Positions 19,687 through 27,979 of a stretch of 64,000 nt of DNA are shown here, one piece after another (within the stretch, counting starts at the first letter, position 1; each line of letters begins with the position of its first letter). The position numbers and the translations under genes were made by a program. The stretch comes from Planctomycetaceae bacterium (lineage in GTDB: Bacteria > Planctomycetota > Planctomycetia > Planctomycetales > Planctomycetaceae). Below the pieces are notes generated by a model. The model was not told the DNA's origin and searched no databases. It saw nothing but the letters and a program-made list of their open reading frames with translations. Where the stretch lies: the NCBI GenBank assembly GCA_019636285.1, contig JAHBXV010000006.1, positions 62,001 to 126,000 on the forward strand. The letters are read 5' to 3'.

Positions 19687-21108
19687 GTGCATCCCCTTAC
19701 CCCGCGCGAAGTCTTGGCGCTCTGCCGGGAGCGGGAAATCCGTGCCGTCGATTTACGGTTCATGGATTTTCCCGGTCTCCTCAAGCATTTCACCGTTCCC
19801 GTAAGCAGTTTAGACGAAACAGTTTTCGAAGATGGCTTCGGATTCGATGGTTCGTCCATCCGCGGTTGGCAGGCCATTAACGAGAGCGACATGCTGGTCG
19901 TCCCCGAAGCGGGAACAGCCTTTGTCGACCCGTTCATGCCGAATACGCTGGTCCTCACCTGCAACATTCAGGATCCGATCACCCGCGAGGACTATGCTAA
20001 AGATCCGCGCAATGTTGCCCGAAAAGCGGAGAAATATCTGCTGTCGACGGGATTGGCTGACGGGGCCCAGATTGGGCCGGAACTGGAATTCTATATTTTC
20101 GATGACGTGCGGTTCGATCAGAACGAGCACGAGGGATTCTACCACGTCGAGAGCTTGGAAGGGGAATGGAATCGCGGCCGGGTTCAGGCGTCCGTTAACC
20201 GCGGGCATACCATCCGCCGCCGCGAAGGCTACTTTCCGGTCCCCCCGGCCGACACGCTCCTGCCGCTGCGCACTGAAGCGATGCTGACGCTTCAGGACTG
20301 CGGCGTCCCGGTCTTCTCGCAGCATCATGAAGTCGGCTGCGCGGGGCAATGCGAGATCGATATTCAACCGGGTGGGCTCGTCCGAACGGCCGACCACCTG
20401 TTGATCGCGAAATATGTGGTCAAGAATCTCGCAGCCCGCTCGGGACAAACCGCGACGTTCATGCCCAAGCCCTTGTGGAACGAAAACGGCAGCGGTCTGC
20501 ACTTGCAGTTGTCGCTGTGGAAAGAAGGCAAGAACCTGTTCGCCGGCAGCGGATACTCTGGCCTCTCCGAAACGGCCTTGCATGCAATCGGGGGCATTCT
20601 GAAGCACACCCCGGCGATCCTGGCGTTCTGTTGCCCGACGACCAACAGCTACAAGCGCCTGGTTCCCGGTTTCGAGGCTCCGGTCAACCTGACCTATAGC
20701 AGTCGCAACCGGTCTGCCGCAGTCCGGATTCCCGTCCATTCCCCGAAACCCGAGGACAAGCGCATCGAGTTCCGCTGTCCCGACGCGGCCTGCAATGCCT
20801 ATCTGGGGATGTCCGCCATGCTGATGGCGGCGATCGACGGCATTCAGAACCGGATCGATCCCGGCCGTTCCTTCGACAAAGACCTCTATGACCTGGCTCC
20901 CGACGAGTTGCAGGGTGTTCCCGGAATTCCCCAGGCGCTGGAAGAATCCCTCGATGCACTGCGGGCCGACCACGAGTTCCTGTTGCGGGGAGACGTCTTT
21001 ACCGAAGACGTCATCGACACGTGGATCTGGTTCAAGCGCGAAAAAGAAGTCGACGCGATTCGGCATCGGCCGCACCCGTACGAGTTCGCTCTCTACTTCG
21101 ACACGTAG
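19687..21108 (+). CDS. glnA: Glutamine synthetase, type I
   Basis: 473 residues, matching GlnA (about 470). The enzyme makes glutamine from glutamate, ammonia and ATP. D54GSSIRGW is the conserved N-terminal latch; ELEFYIFDD and HHEVGCAGQCEID supply metal-binding glutamates and histidine; the NRSAAVRIP segment is the glutamate-binding loop. The adenylylation tyrosine is present as Y401 in KDLYDLAPDE, so control by adenylyltransferase is likely. I chose GTG 19687 because AGGAG lies 9 bases upstream and because the sigma-54 promoter makes the earlier GTG (19654) nearly leaderless. Confidence 0.96.
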   Translation: MHPLTPREVLALCREREIRAVDLRFMDFPGLLKHFTVPVSSLDETVFEDGFGFDGSSIRGWQAINESDMLVVPEAGTAFVDPFMPNTLVLTCNIQDPITREDYAKDPRNVARKAEKYLLSTGLADGAQIGPELEFYIFDDVRFDQNEHEGFYHVESLEGEWNRGRVQASVNRGHTIRRREGYFPVPPADTLLPLRTEAMLTLQDCGVPVFSQHHEVGCAGQCEIDIQPGGLVRTADHLLIAKYVVKNLAARSGQTATFMPKPLWNENGSGLHLQLSLWKEGKNLFAGSGYSGLSETALHAIGGILKHTPAILAFCCPTTNSYKRLVPGFEAPVNLTYSSRNRSAAVRIPVHSPKPEDKRIEFRCPDAACNAYLGMSAMLMAAIDGIQNRIDPGRSFDKDLYDLAPDELQGVPGIPQALEESLDALRADHEFLLRGDVFTEDVIDTWIWFKREKEVDAIRHRPHPYEFALYFDT

Positions 21109-21119
21109 TCAGAGCCGCC

Positions 21120-21140
21120 CCGGCGGGCTTGTCCCGCCGG
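21120..21140 (+). terminator. Hairpin after glnA
   Basis: Perfect 8 bp stem CCGGCGGG / CCCGCCGG with loop CTTGT, 12 bases after the glnA stop. There is no T run, so it may be a repeat-type hairpin rather than a true intrinsic terminator. Confidence 0.35.
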
Positions 21141-21146
21141 ACGGAG

Positions 21147-21250
21147 AGTTTGGCGGCTAGTTGGTGAATGCAGGTCTTACAGCTCCCCTTCCGGGCAAGC
21201 CGGCAGGGGGAGGGCTTGGGATGTGCTGTGGCCGCGCTAGCCGCCAAACT
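21147..21250. repeat. Inverted-repeat element between glnA and the HTH-cupin gene
   Basis: AGTTTGGCGGCTAG at 21147-21160 is the exact reverse complement of 21237-21250. The 76-base interior includes CCGGGCAAGCCGG, and the same 13 bases recur just outside at about 21263-21275. No coding potential; compatible with a small non-autonomous element. Confidence 0.6.
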
Positions 21251-21329
21251 GCCGTTCCCACCGGGCAAGCCGGTGAGGGACGTAGCGGCCCGGTTTCCCG
21301 AAACGTCGTCTGCAACTGTGGCGTTGTCG

Positions 21330-21929
21330 CTACTGGTAGATGACCACCAGAAACACAAGAGCGTCGGTCTTGCCGAGGTTTTCGAGGGCGTGAGGAGTGT
21401 CGGCCCGGTAACTGGCCGAGTCCTGTTTGCCCAGGTCGCTCGATTCCATCCCGGAGTGCAGGCGAATGCGCCCCTGTTCGACGGTGAGGAACTCCCGTGT
21501 TCCCTGGAAGTGGGCGGCGCTCCGCAGCGTGCCGCCCGGTTTCAGTCGCACCTGGTAGAACTCCACGTCCTTTTCGAGATGCAGCGGCGACAACGTCCGG
21601 ATTTCGCACGATTCGTCCGAACGAAACAGATGGACGCGGTCGTCCGCGCGAATCACGTGGATGGCCGTCGACGCATTGGGGACTTCCACGAATTCGGCGA
21701 GCGACATCCCGAACGCCTGGGCGATCTTGCAGGTGACGGCGACGGTGGGATTGGCCTGATTGCGTTCGATCTGGCTGAGCATGGAACGGCTGACGCCGCA
21801 AGCCGCCGACAACTGCTCCAGCGACCAGCCCCGCTGCTTGCGGAGTTCCTGAACACGTCGGCACAGGTGCGAACTGACGGGATCTTCGGGCAGCGGCACG
21901 GCAGCGGGTGATGCGAGTTTGCGGGGCAT
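21330..21929 (-). CDS. HTH-XRE / cupin transcriptional regulator
   Basis: 199 residues with two domains: an N-terminal XRE helix-turn-helix (about residues 20-76; RVQELRKQRGWSLEQLSAACGVSRSMLSQIERNQANPT) and a C-terminal cupin (about 115-198; GTREFLTVEQGRIRL, then the ADTPHALEN strand). Proteins of this build sense a small ligand through the cupin and repress nearby metabolic genes. It converges on glnA, and its target is unknown. Confidence 0.9.
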   Translation of the reverse strand: MPRKLASPAAVPLPEDPVSSHLCRRVQELRKQRGWSLEQLSAACGVSRSMLSQIERNQANPTVAVTCKIAQAFGMSLAEFVEVPNASTAIHVIRADDRVHLFRSDESCEIRTLSPLHLEKDVEFYQVRLKPGGTLRSAAHFQGTREFLTVEQGRIRLHSGMESSDLGKQDSASYRADTPHALENLGKTDALVFLVVIYQ

Positions 21930-22152
21930 GTTACGACGTTAGCCGGGGAGGAAGCAGACCGGGCCGCGCCGGTCACTGGCCTTTCAGAATACCGCCCGCA
22001 CTGCAAAGGCGACAGGTGCGTTCGCGGCATCAAAACGGCAATCTTGCTTCAAACTCCCTCAAAAGGTTGGCGGGCCTCGGCAGGCTGCGGTAGCCTCGAA
22101 ATCAGGGGATCGTCCTTGCCGGACGCCGCGCCCCGCTGCCAGGGAAACTGCC

Positions 22153-23628
22153 ATGCGAGTGACAAGTCTCGTGAACCTCCCGTTCATTCTCGTGTTGGCG
22201 TCTCACGCCGCCGCGGATGAGTTCACGATCCTCGACGACACGGGCAAAACAGTCACCCTGGAGGCTCGCCTCGCCGCGACGGAACAAGGACTGACGGTCC
22301 TCGAACGCCGCGACGGATGCTGGGAGATTGTTCCCCACTCTCAGGTGCGCGATCGCAAGCCGGGCGATGGGCCCGTTCCCATCACCCCTGAAGAAATGCT
22401 CGACAATTTCCGTCGGGAGTTCGGCGAAGATCGGGTGCGCGGACTTTCCGAGCCCCCTTTTCTGGTGGTTCTGGTCCTGGCGGCTCCGTTGCCGAAATCG
22501 GCCGAGGTCCGCGCGAGCGGCCTACTCAAGAAGGCGGGGAAATTCCTGAAAACGGTCGAACGGGTGTTCGACGAATTCCTGAAGGATGTCCGACTGCCCT
22601 CAACCGAGGCACGCTATCCGCTCACGATGCTGATCTTCGAGACGGACGATGCGTTCATCGAGTATGCCCGCGACGTTACCGGCGGGCGGGGACTCTCGGC
22701 CGAGAACATCGCCGGCTTTTATTCCGCGCTCTCGAATCATCTCGCGATCCGCCTGACGGAGTGCCAGACGTTTGAAACTCCGCTGCACGAGGCCGTTCAT
22801 CAACTGGTTCATAACCGGGGCATTCTGCCACGATTGGGGGGCGTTCCCGCCTGGCTCAACGAAGGGATCGCGACGGGTTTTGAAGGGAACGGCGAAAAGA
22901 TTGCCGGGGGGCCCTTGCGGATCAATTCGCGCTATGCGCGGATGACCATGAATGCCCGTGCTGTCGACTGGCCCCAGGTGATCGCGGACGACGGTGCGTT
23001 TCGCGGCGATGTGCTGGCTGGCGAAGCGTACGCTCATGCCTGGAGCCTGCACTGGTTTCTCGTCACGAAGCTTCCCGAGCAGTATTCCCAATATCTGAAA
23101 CGGCAGGGGGCGAGGTCGCCTCTCTCGCGCGTGACGGCCCTGGAGCGCGAGAAAGAATTCGCGGAGGTCTTTGGGAAACCCTCTGCCGAGTTGCAGCGCG
23201 ACTTCGCCGATTGGCTCCAAGTTCAATCGAGGAAGCAGCGAGTCCTGTTCGACGACCTGCCTGCCGGAGTAAGCAAAACGGTCAGCAATCTGGCCGAAGT
23301 CGAGATGACGGCCGTTCGTCGTCTCGACAATGGCGGCGCGCTGGAAGTCGAAGGTCGATTGAAGAACATCTCGACACTCCGGCCGATGTCGTTTCATGTC
23401 ACCGTCGAAACGGATGGCGGTGCCTACGCCGATTGGTATTTATCACAGGTGACCACGCTCAAAACGGTGCCGCTGCCGCGTCAGAATGCCATCAAGCGGA
23501 TGAAGAATGCGCCGGGAGGCCCTTCCAGTCGCTTCGCGGTGCGCGTGCGCGCTGTCGTTCCCGAGAGTGAAGAGGGACAATCCTGGAAACGTGGCGAACT
23601 GCCGGTTCCGGTCTTTGGTGGTCGATGA
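22153..23628 (+). CDS. Exported DUF1570 metalloprotease-like protein
   Basis: 491 residues with a short signal peptide (LVNLPFILVLASHAAADE). The DUF1570 core holds a gluzincin zinc motif: H212-E-x-x-H216 in LHEAVHQLV, with a downstream glutamate in WLNEGIATGFEG near residue 238. Flanking features AYAHAWSLHWFL and the C-terminal beta-rich part are as in planctomycete relatives. Likely a periplasmic or secreted peptidase; no substrate known. A TTGGCG / TAGCCT pair near 22064-22093 could be its promoter. Confidence 0.85.
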   Translation: MRVTSLVNLPFILVLASHAAADEFTILDDTGKTVTLEARLAATEQGLTVLERRDGCWEIVPHSQVRDRKPGDGPVPITPEEMLDNFRREFGEDRVRGLSEPPFLVVLVLAAPLPKSAEVRASGLLKKAGKFLKTVERVFDEFLKDVRLPSTEARYPLTMLIFETDDAFIEYARDVTGGRGLSAENIAGFYSALSNHLAIRLTECQTFETPLHEAVHQLVHNRGILPRLGGVPAWLNEGIATGFEGNGEKIAGGPLRINSRYARMTMNARAVDWPQVIADDGAFRGDVLAGEAYAHAWSLHWFLVTKLPEQYSQYLKRQGARSPLSRVTALEREKEFAEVFGKPSAELQRDFADWLQVQSRKQRVLFDDLPAGVSKTVSNLAEVEMTAVRRLDNGGALEVEGRLKNISTLRPMSFHVTVETDGGAYADWYLSQVTTLKTVPLPRQNAIKRMKNAPGGPSSRFAVRVRAVVPESEEGQSWKRGELPVPVFGGR

Positions 23629-23673
23629 ATTCGAAGAGTTGAGCAAGATTAGCAGATGATTTCCCTCGTCTTT

Positions 23674-23708
23674 CTCGACGCTGGACACTCGACTCTCGAC
23701 TCTTCGAC
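23674..23708 (+). repeat. Heptanucleotide tandem repeat, CTCGACT type
   Basis: Five 7-base units (CTCGACG, CTGGACA, CTCGACT, CTCGACT, CTTCGAC) begin 46 bases after the DUF1570 stop. The same unit recurs in four perfect copies at 36302-36329. Confidence 0.7.
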
Positions 23709-23886
23709 GCGGTGAATTCGGTTTGCAGTTCCTTGCTCGCTTGCTATAACACGATCGCGCGAACAACGGACGTGACGGGTCTACGGTTTCGTCGTGCGGC
23801 AAGGAGTCTTGCTGCGGCAGGTCGCTCGGACACACTTCGGGATTGCCTCGCGCCTGGTGATCGAACGTCCGACACGGAGGTTGGCA

Positions 23887-24060
23887 GTGCAGCATCTCGT
23901 GACTGAACTGGCAATTGGAGAGACCATTCTCTTCAACGGTGTCGCCCTGACCCTGGTGGACGTGGAAGGCGACGAAGTCTCCTTTCGAATCGACGACGAC
24001 GAGGCCGGACCATTCTGCCCGGAATTCGATCCCCCGAACTGGGAAGTTCGCCGAGGTTGA
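23887..24060 (+). CDS. Small CsrA-like protein (57 residues)
   Basis: The GTG at 23887 has GGAGG six bases upstream, a far better start than the in-frame codon at 23794. The 57-residue product reads LAIGETILFNGVALTLVDVEGDEVSFRID, a spacing of hydrophobic and Gly-Glu residues that parallels CsrA (GEKI, alternating beta strands, V-x-G-x-x-V-x-x-x-I). It lacks the typical N-terminal MLVLTRK strand and has an acidic C-terminus ending GPFCPEFDPPNWEVRRG. It could be a divergent CsrA-fold RNA binder or an unrelated small beta protein. Confidence 0.5.
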   Translation: MQHLVTELAIGETILFNGVALTLVDVEGDEVSFRIDDDEAGPFCPEFDPPNWEVRRG

Positions 24061-24084
24061 TCGCGCGAGGCCCGCACCCGGAAC

Positions 24085-24112
24085 TTAGCCGCGACCCGCA
24101 GGGGAGCGCTGC
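24085..24112 (+). repeat. 28 bp TTAGCCGCGACC repeat, copy 1
   Basis: Begins TTAGCCGCGACCCGCAGGGG and ends AGCGCTGC; identical over all 28 bases to 44583-44610. Located 24 bases after the CsrA-like gene in a 292-base gap that otherwise shows nothing but the ribosome site for the next gene. Confidence 0.8.
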
Positions 24113-24352
24113 TCCCGCGAAACCTCAAACACTGCCATGGCCTGTCGCGTATTCAATAAGGCGCGGGCACTGGATTGACGGCGAGACCGCTTGCCCTGCC
24201 GTTCCCAGTCTGCCAGAATCGCGCGATCGATATTCGTCAATGGGTTTCGATGTCATCGGTGCGCGGGTTCGAGCGCGACGGAAGGTCGTGCTGCAAGTTC
24301 GGCACCCTGCAACGGCGACCCGCGGGATCGCCACCATCACGGAGGGGGGGAG

Positions 24353-26812
24353 ATGCGGACACTGCTCAAGGGACTTTGCGGGCTGGGAATCGCCGGGGTT
24401 CTGGTACTTCCGGTGGGTTGCCTGAGTTCATCGAATTCGACCCCGTCGAAGTCCACGACGTCTAAGTCCGGCTCTTCCGGTGCCACATCCTCTGGTTCGA
24501 CGGGAACTTCGGACCAGACCAAGACCGCCTTCTGGGAGGACTTTCCCGACGTCCCCAAAGTTCCCATCATGACTGACGTCGATGGGATCGTCATTCCCCG
24601 GCTTGAGCAGAAGGAAGTCTCGCTCGAACTGACTGGCGCGGTTCCGGTCGATGTCGGCAACCCGCTTGCCGCCTCAAAGCCGTCGACCCCCGTCACCGGG
24701 GATGCGATTATCATCCGTTTCAACTCGGAGCCCGAATCGCTCAATCCGCTGACCGAGTCCTCAGCGGTTCAGACCTATGCGCTCGCGAATACGATGGAGG
24801 GGCTGCTCCGGCAGAATCCCGAGACTTTTGAATACGAGCCGCACCTGGCAGCCGGGTATGCGAACGAAAGCTCCGTCAAGCTCGCCCCGACGTACCCCGG
24901 TCACGAGCGGCAGCTCGTCTTGGGCGACACGACAGGCGGCAGCGTCACGGTCACCGTTCCCGAACGATCCAAAGAATCCACCGAGGCGAAGCCGCTGTTC
25001 TTGAAGACCGTCGATGGAACGGGCGGCGCGGTTGGCGGCACGTGGGTGCATCTCATGCCCGACAAGCCGATCGCGGGAGTCTCGCTGTCTGGTTTTCATC
25101 TCTGGAGCGACGATGCCGGGCAACTCGATGTCGCCAGTTTGCCGGCGGGAACATACAACGCGCGCACCGGCTACGAGCTTTATGGGATCGTCGAAAAATC
25201 GGGAGAAGACTTGATCGTCAAGCCGGCCGGTCCCGAGAACCCGCTCACCGAGCGGCTCGCGCAGTCGGGCGACGCCGCGCTGACGCTCAAGAAGGGCGAG
25301 TGGATCGATCTGCAAGAGGGAATTGTTTTCACCTACAAGCTGCGGCCCGATGCCGCCTGGTCGGATGGAGCGCCTTTCACGACCAAGGATCTGGAATTCG
25401 GCTATGCAGTCGTCAACAACATGTCGGTCGATTGCGACCCCATCCGGACTTACTACTCGGACCTTGTCGAATGCCGTGCGCTGGGACCGCATACGATCCG
25501 CATGAAGTATCGGCAACAGTACTTCAAGGCGCTGGAATTCACGGCGGGGGTTTCCGCGTTTTCGCCCCCCTGGCACCAGTTTGAAAAAGCCTTTCGCGAT
25601 AAGGGACAGGAATTGACCTTCGAACGCCTGACCCCCCAGGAGGAAAAGGCTCAAAAGAAGGTCAGCGTTCATGGCGGCGAGTTCGGGCGGTTCTTCAATA
25701 ACGATCCGACCTACAACCGTGCTCCGCTGGGGACCGGGCCGTACGTCGTCTCGAAGTGGGACCGTGGCGACCGGCTCGAGCTGACCCGCAATCCGAATTA
25801 CTGGATGAAAGAGCGTGGGGGCTACCTCGACAAAGTCGTCATCCGATTCATTCCCGACAACGTGACGGCACTGCAAGCCTTCAAGGCGGGCGAACTTGAC
25901 TTCGTGTGGCCGCTCTCCCCGGAGCAGTTCTTCGAGGATCTGAAGGGAGACAACAACCTTCCAAAAGGTAAGTTCGTGAAGGCATCGTGGTTCACGCCGC
26001 TGTTCAACTATTACGGCTGGAACATGCTGGAGCCCGTTTCCAAGGAGGCTCCCGCGCGAGAGGCGTTTCTCGACCGCCGCGTGCGGATCGCGCTGTCGCT
26101 CTTGTTCAACAAGGAAGAGTTTCTGGAAAAGAAACTTTACAACGCGGGCATGGTGGTCTCGGGCTCTCAGTATTATTTCGGCCCCCTGTATGACCACGAG
26201 GTCAAGCCGATCGGTTACGACCCCGAGGTCGCGCGGGAGCTGCTTTCGGACGCTGGCTGGATCGACACCGACAATGATGGCGTGCTCGACAAGAATGGCG
26301 TGAAGATGCAGTTCATCTGCCATATTCCGCCCGGCAATCCGGTCGTGCAGGAACGCGTGGAACTGTTCCAGCGAGGGCTCAAGCAAGTTGGCATTCAGAT
26401 GGAGATTCGCAACCTCGAGTGGGCCTCGTTCATCGACAAGGTGAAGAAAAAAGACTTCGACATCGTGACGCTCAGTTGGGCGATGTCGCCCGAGAGCGAT
26501 CCCTTTCAGATCTGGCACTCTTCCGGGGCCGGTCCCGAGGCCCGCGGCAGCAACCATGTCTCGTTCAACAATCCGCTCGCCGATCAGTTGATCGAGATGC
26601 TGCGGCTGACGTTGGACAAAGACAAGCGGCGGCGGATCGCCCAGTCGTTCCATCGCGTGCTCGATGCCGAGCAGCCGTACATGTTCCTGTACGTCGTGAA
26701 GGATTTTGGCGCGTATCACGAACGGTTCCGGGGCGTGAAGTGGTATCGGCTGCGTCCGGGCTTCGACCTCAGCGAGTGGTACGTTCCCAAGGACGAACAA
26801 CTGCGGAACTGA
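24353..26812 (+). CDS. Oligopeptide-type ABC transporter substrate-binding lipoprotein (SBP family 5), enlarged
   Basis: 819 residues from the ATG at 24353, which follows GGAGGGGGGAG. Lipobox LPVGC near residues 19-23, then a Ser/Thr/Lys-rich linker of about 35 residues. The family-5 binding fold starts with IIRFNSEPESLNPLTESS (about 123-140), continues FTYKLRPDAAWSDGAPFTTKDLEFGY (about 326-350) and ends with the DPFQIWHSS and LDAEQPYMFLYV segments. An extra region at about 180-310 lies between the first two blocks. Typical members have 500-600 residues. Cognate permeases follow; no ATPase gene is nearby. Confidence 0.9.
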   Translation: MRTLLKGLCGLGIAGVLVLPVGCLSSSNSTPSKSTTSKSGSSGATSSGSTGTSDQTKTAFWEDFPDVPKVPIMTDVDGIVIPRLEQKEVSLELTGAVPVDVGNPLAASKPSTPVTGDAIIIRFNSEPESLNPLTESSAVQTYALANTMEGLLRQNPETFEYEPHLAAGYANESSVKLAPTYPGHERQLVLGDTTGGSVTVTVPERSKESTEAKPLFLKTVDGTGGAVGGTWVHLMPDKPIAGVSLSGFHLWSDDAGQLDVASLPAGTYNARTGYELYGIVEKSGEDLIVKPAGPENPLTERLAQSGDAALTLKKGEWIDLQEGIVFTYKLRPDAAWSDGAPFTTKDLEFGYAVVNNMSVDCDPIRTYYSDLVECRALGPHTIRMKYRQQYFKALEFTAGVSAFSPPWHQFEKAFRDKGQELTFERLTPQEEKAQKKVSVHGGEFGRFFNNDPTYNRAPLGTGPYVVSKWDRGDRLELTRNPNYWMKERGGYLDKVVIRFIPDNVTALQAFKAGELDFVWPLSPEQFFEDLKGDNNLPKGKFVKASWFTPLFNYYGWNMLEPVSKEAPAREAFLDRRVRIALSLLFNKEEFLEKKLYNAGMVVSGSQYYFGPLYDHEVKPIGYDPEVARELLSDAGWIDTDNDGVLDKNGVKMQFICHIPPGNPVVQERVELFQRGLKQVGIQMEIRNLEWASFIDKVKKKDFDIVTLSWAMSPESDPFQIWHSSGAGPEARGSNHVSFNNPLADQLIEMLRLTLDKDKRRRIAQSFHRVLDAEQPYMFLYVVKDFGAYHERFRGVKWYRLRPGFDLSEWYVPKDEQLRN

Positions 26813-26875
26813 CTAGATTGGCCGAGCAATTGCTCGCCGTGTCAATTGCCTGGTGTCATTGGTCCGGGGACGTCG

Positions 26876-27904
26876 TTGGCTACGTATCTCCTGAAACGCC
26901 TGCTGCTGATGATTCCCACGCTGGTGGGGATCGTCATCATTTCGTTCTTCGTGATTCGCCTTGCTCCGGGCGATCCTGCCTCGCAGAAATTCGGCGGAGT
27001 TGGCCAGGCCACGGCGGGGATCGATTCCGAGCGCGGGACGGCGGCCGCCGAGGCGCGCTTTCGGGAACGCTTTCACTTCGATGAGCCGCTGCCGTACCAG
27101 TTCGGCTACTTTCTGAAACGACTGGCGACCGGCGACCTGATCTTCTTTCAGACCGAACAACCGATCTGGACCGAACTGTGGCGGGCGATGAAGATCACGA
27201 TCGTGCTCAACCTCGTGGTTTTCGTGCTCATCTACATCATCGCGATTCCCACCGGGATCTGGTCGGCCGCGTTTCCGCACAGCACGTCCGACAAGATCAT
27301 CACGCTGATTCTGTTTCTGCTTTACAGTCTCCCCTCGTTTTGGGTCGCAGAGCTGTTACGTCTGGCCGCGAACTGGCAATGGTGGGCCGAGGTTGGTTTG
27401 CAACCCCCGATCTTCCCGATCTTTGGGCTCAGGTCGCAGAACTTCGATTCTCTGACGCCGTGGGGGCGGTTCATGGATTACGTCTGGCACGGAGTGCTGC
27501 CCGTGGTCTGTCTGACTTACGGGGGCCTGGCCTACATCAGCCGACAGATGCGGGCGGGGATGCTGGAAGTCATTCGCCAGGATTACATCCGCACGGCGAC
27601 CGCGAAGGGGGCTGGCCGGACACGAGTGATTATGGTCCACGCGCTCCGCAACAGCCTGTTCCCCATCATCACTTTGCTGGCATCGCTGCTGCCGTTTCTG
27701 ATCGGCGGGAGCGTGATTATCGAGGTGATCTTCAACATTCAGGGAATGGGCCTGAAATCGTACGAAGCCGTGCTCCGTCGGGAATACGACTTCGTCATGG
27801 TCACGCTGATGCTGTCCGCGGTCCTCACGCTTCTGGGGATTCTGGTTTCCGACATTCTGTACGTGATCGTCAATCCGCGGGTGACCTTCGAGGAGAAGGG
27901 CTAA
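26876..27904 (+). CDS. Peptide ABC transporter permease (DppB/OppB-like)
   Basis: About 342 residues with six hydrophobic segments. TYLLKRLLLMIPTLVGIVIISFFVIRLAPGDP is the standard N-terminus, and TATAKGAGRTRVIMVHALRNSLFPI is the EAA-type loop that contacts the ATPase. The start is probably TTG 26876 (GGGGAC just upstream); TTG 26846 is also possible. A charged loop of about 45 residues after the first helix is longer than usual. Second gene of the importer operon. Confidence 0.92.
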   Translation: MATYLLKRLLLMIPTLVGIVIISFFVIRLAPGDPASQKFGGVGQATAGIDSERGTAAAEARFRERFHFDEPLPYQFGYFLKRLATGDLIFFQTEQPIWTELWRAMKITIVLNLVVFVLIYIIAIPTGIWSAAFPHSTSDKIITLILFLLYSLPSFWVAELLRLAANWQWWAEVGLQPPIFPIFGLRSQNFDSLTPWGRFMDYVWHGVLPVVCLTYGGLAYISRQMRAGMLEVIRQDYIRTATAKGAGRTRVIMVHALRNSLFPIITLLASLLPFLIGGSVIIEVIFNIQGMGLKSYEAVLRREYDFVMVTLMLSAVLTLLGILVSDILYVIVNPRVTFEEKG

Positions 27905-27979
27905 GGCACCGCCGCGACTGGTGACCGATCGAGACGGGCGTGGGTTGAGCGAACAAAACGACAAGGCGGGGAAGGCAGC

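Noticed and set aside
24761-26800. 679-codon open frame on the - strand opposite the peptide-binding protein
   Set aside because: Antisense shadow of a well-defined SBP family 5 gene, no recognisable motif or ribosome site.
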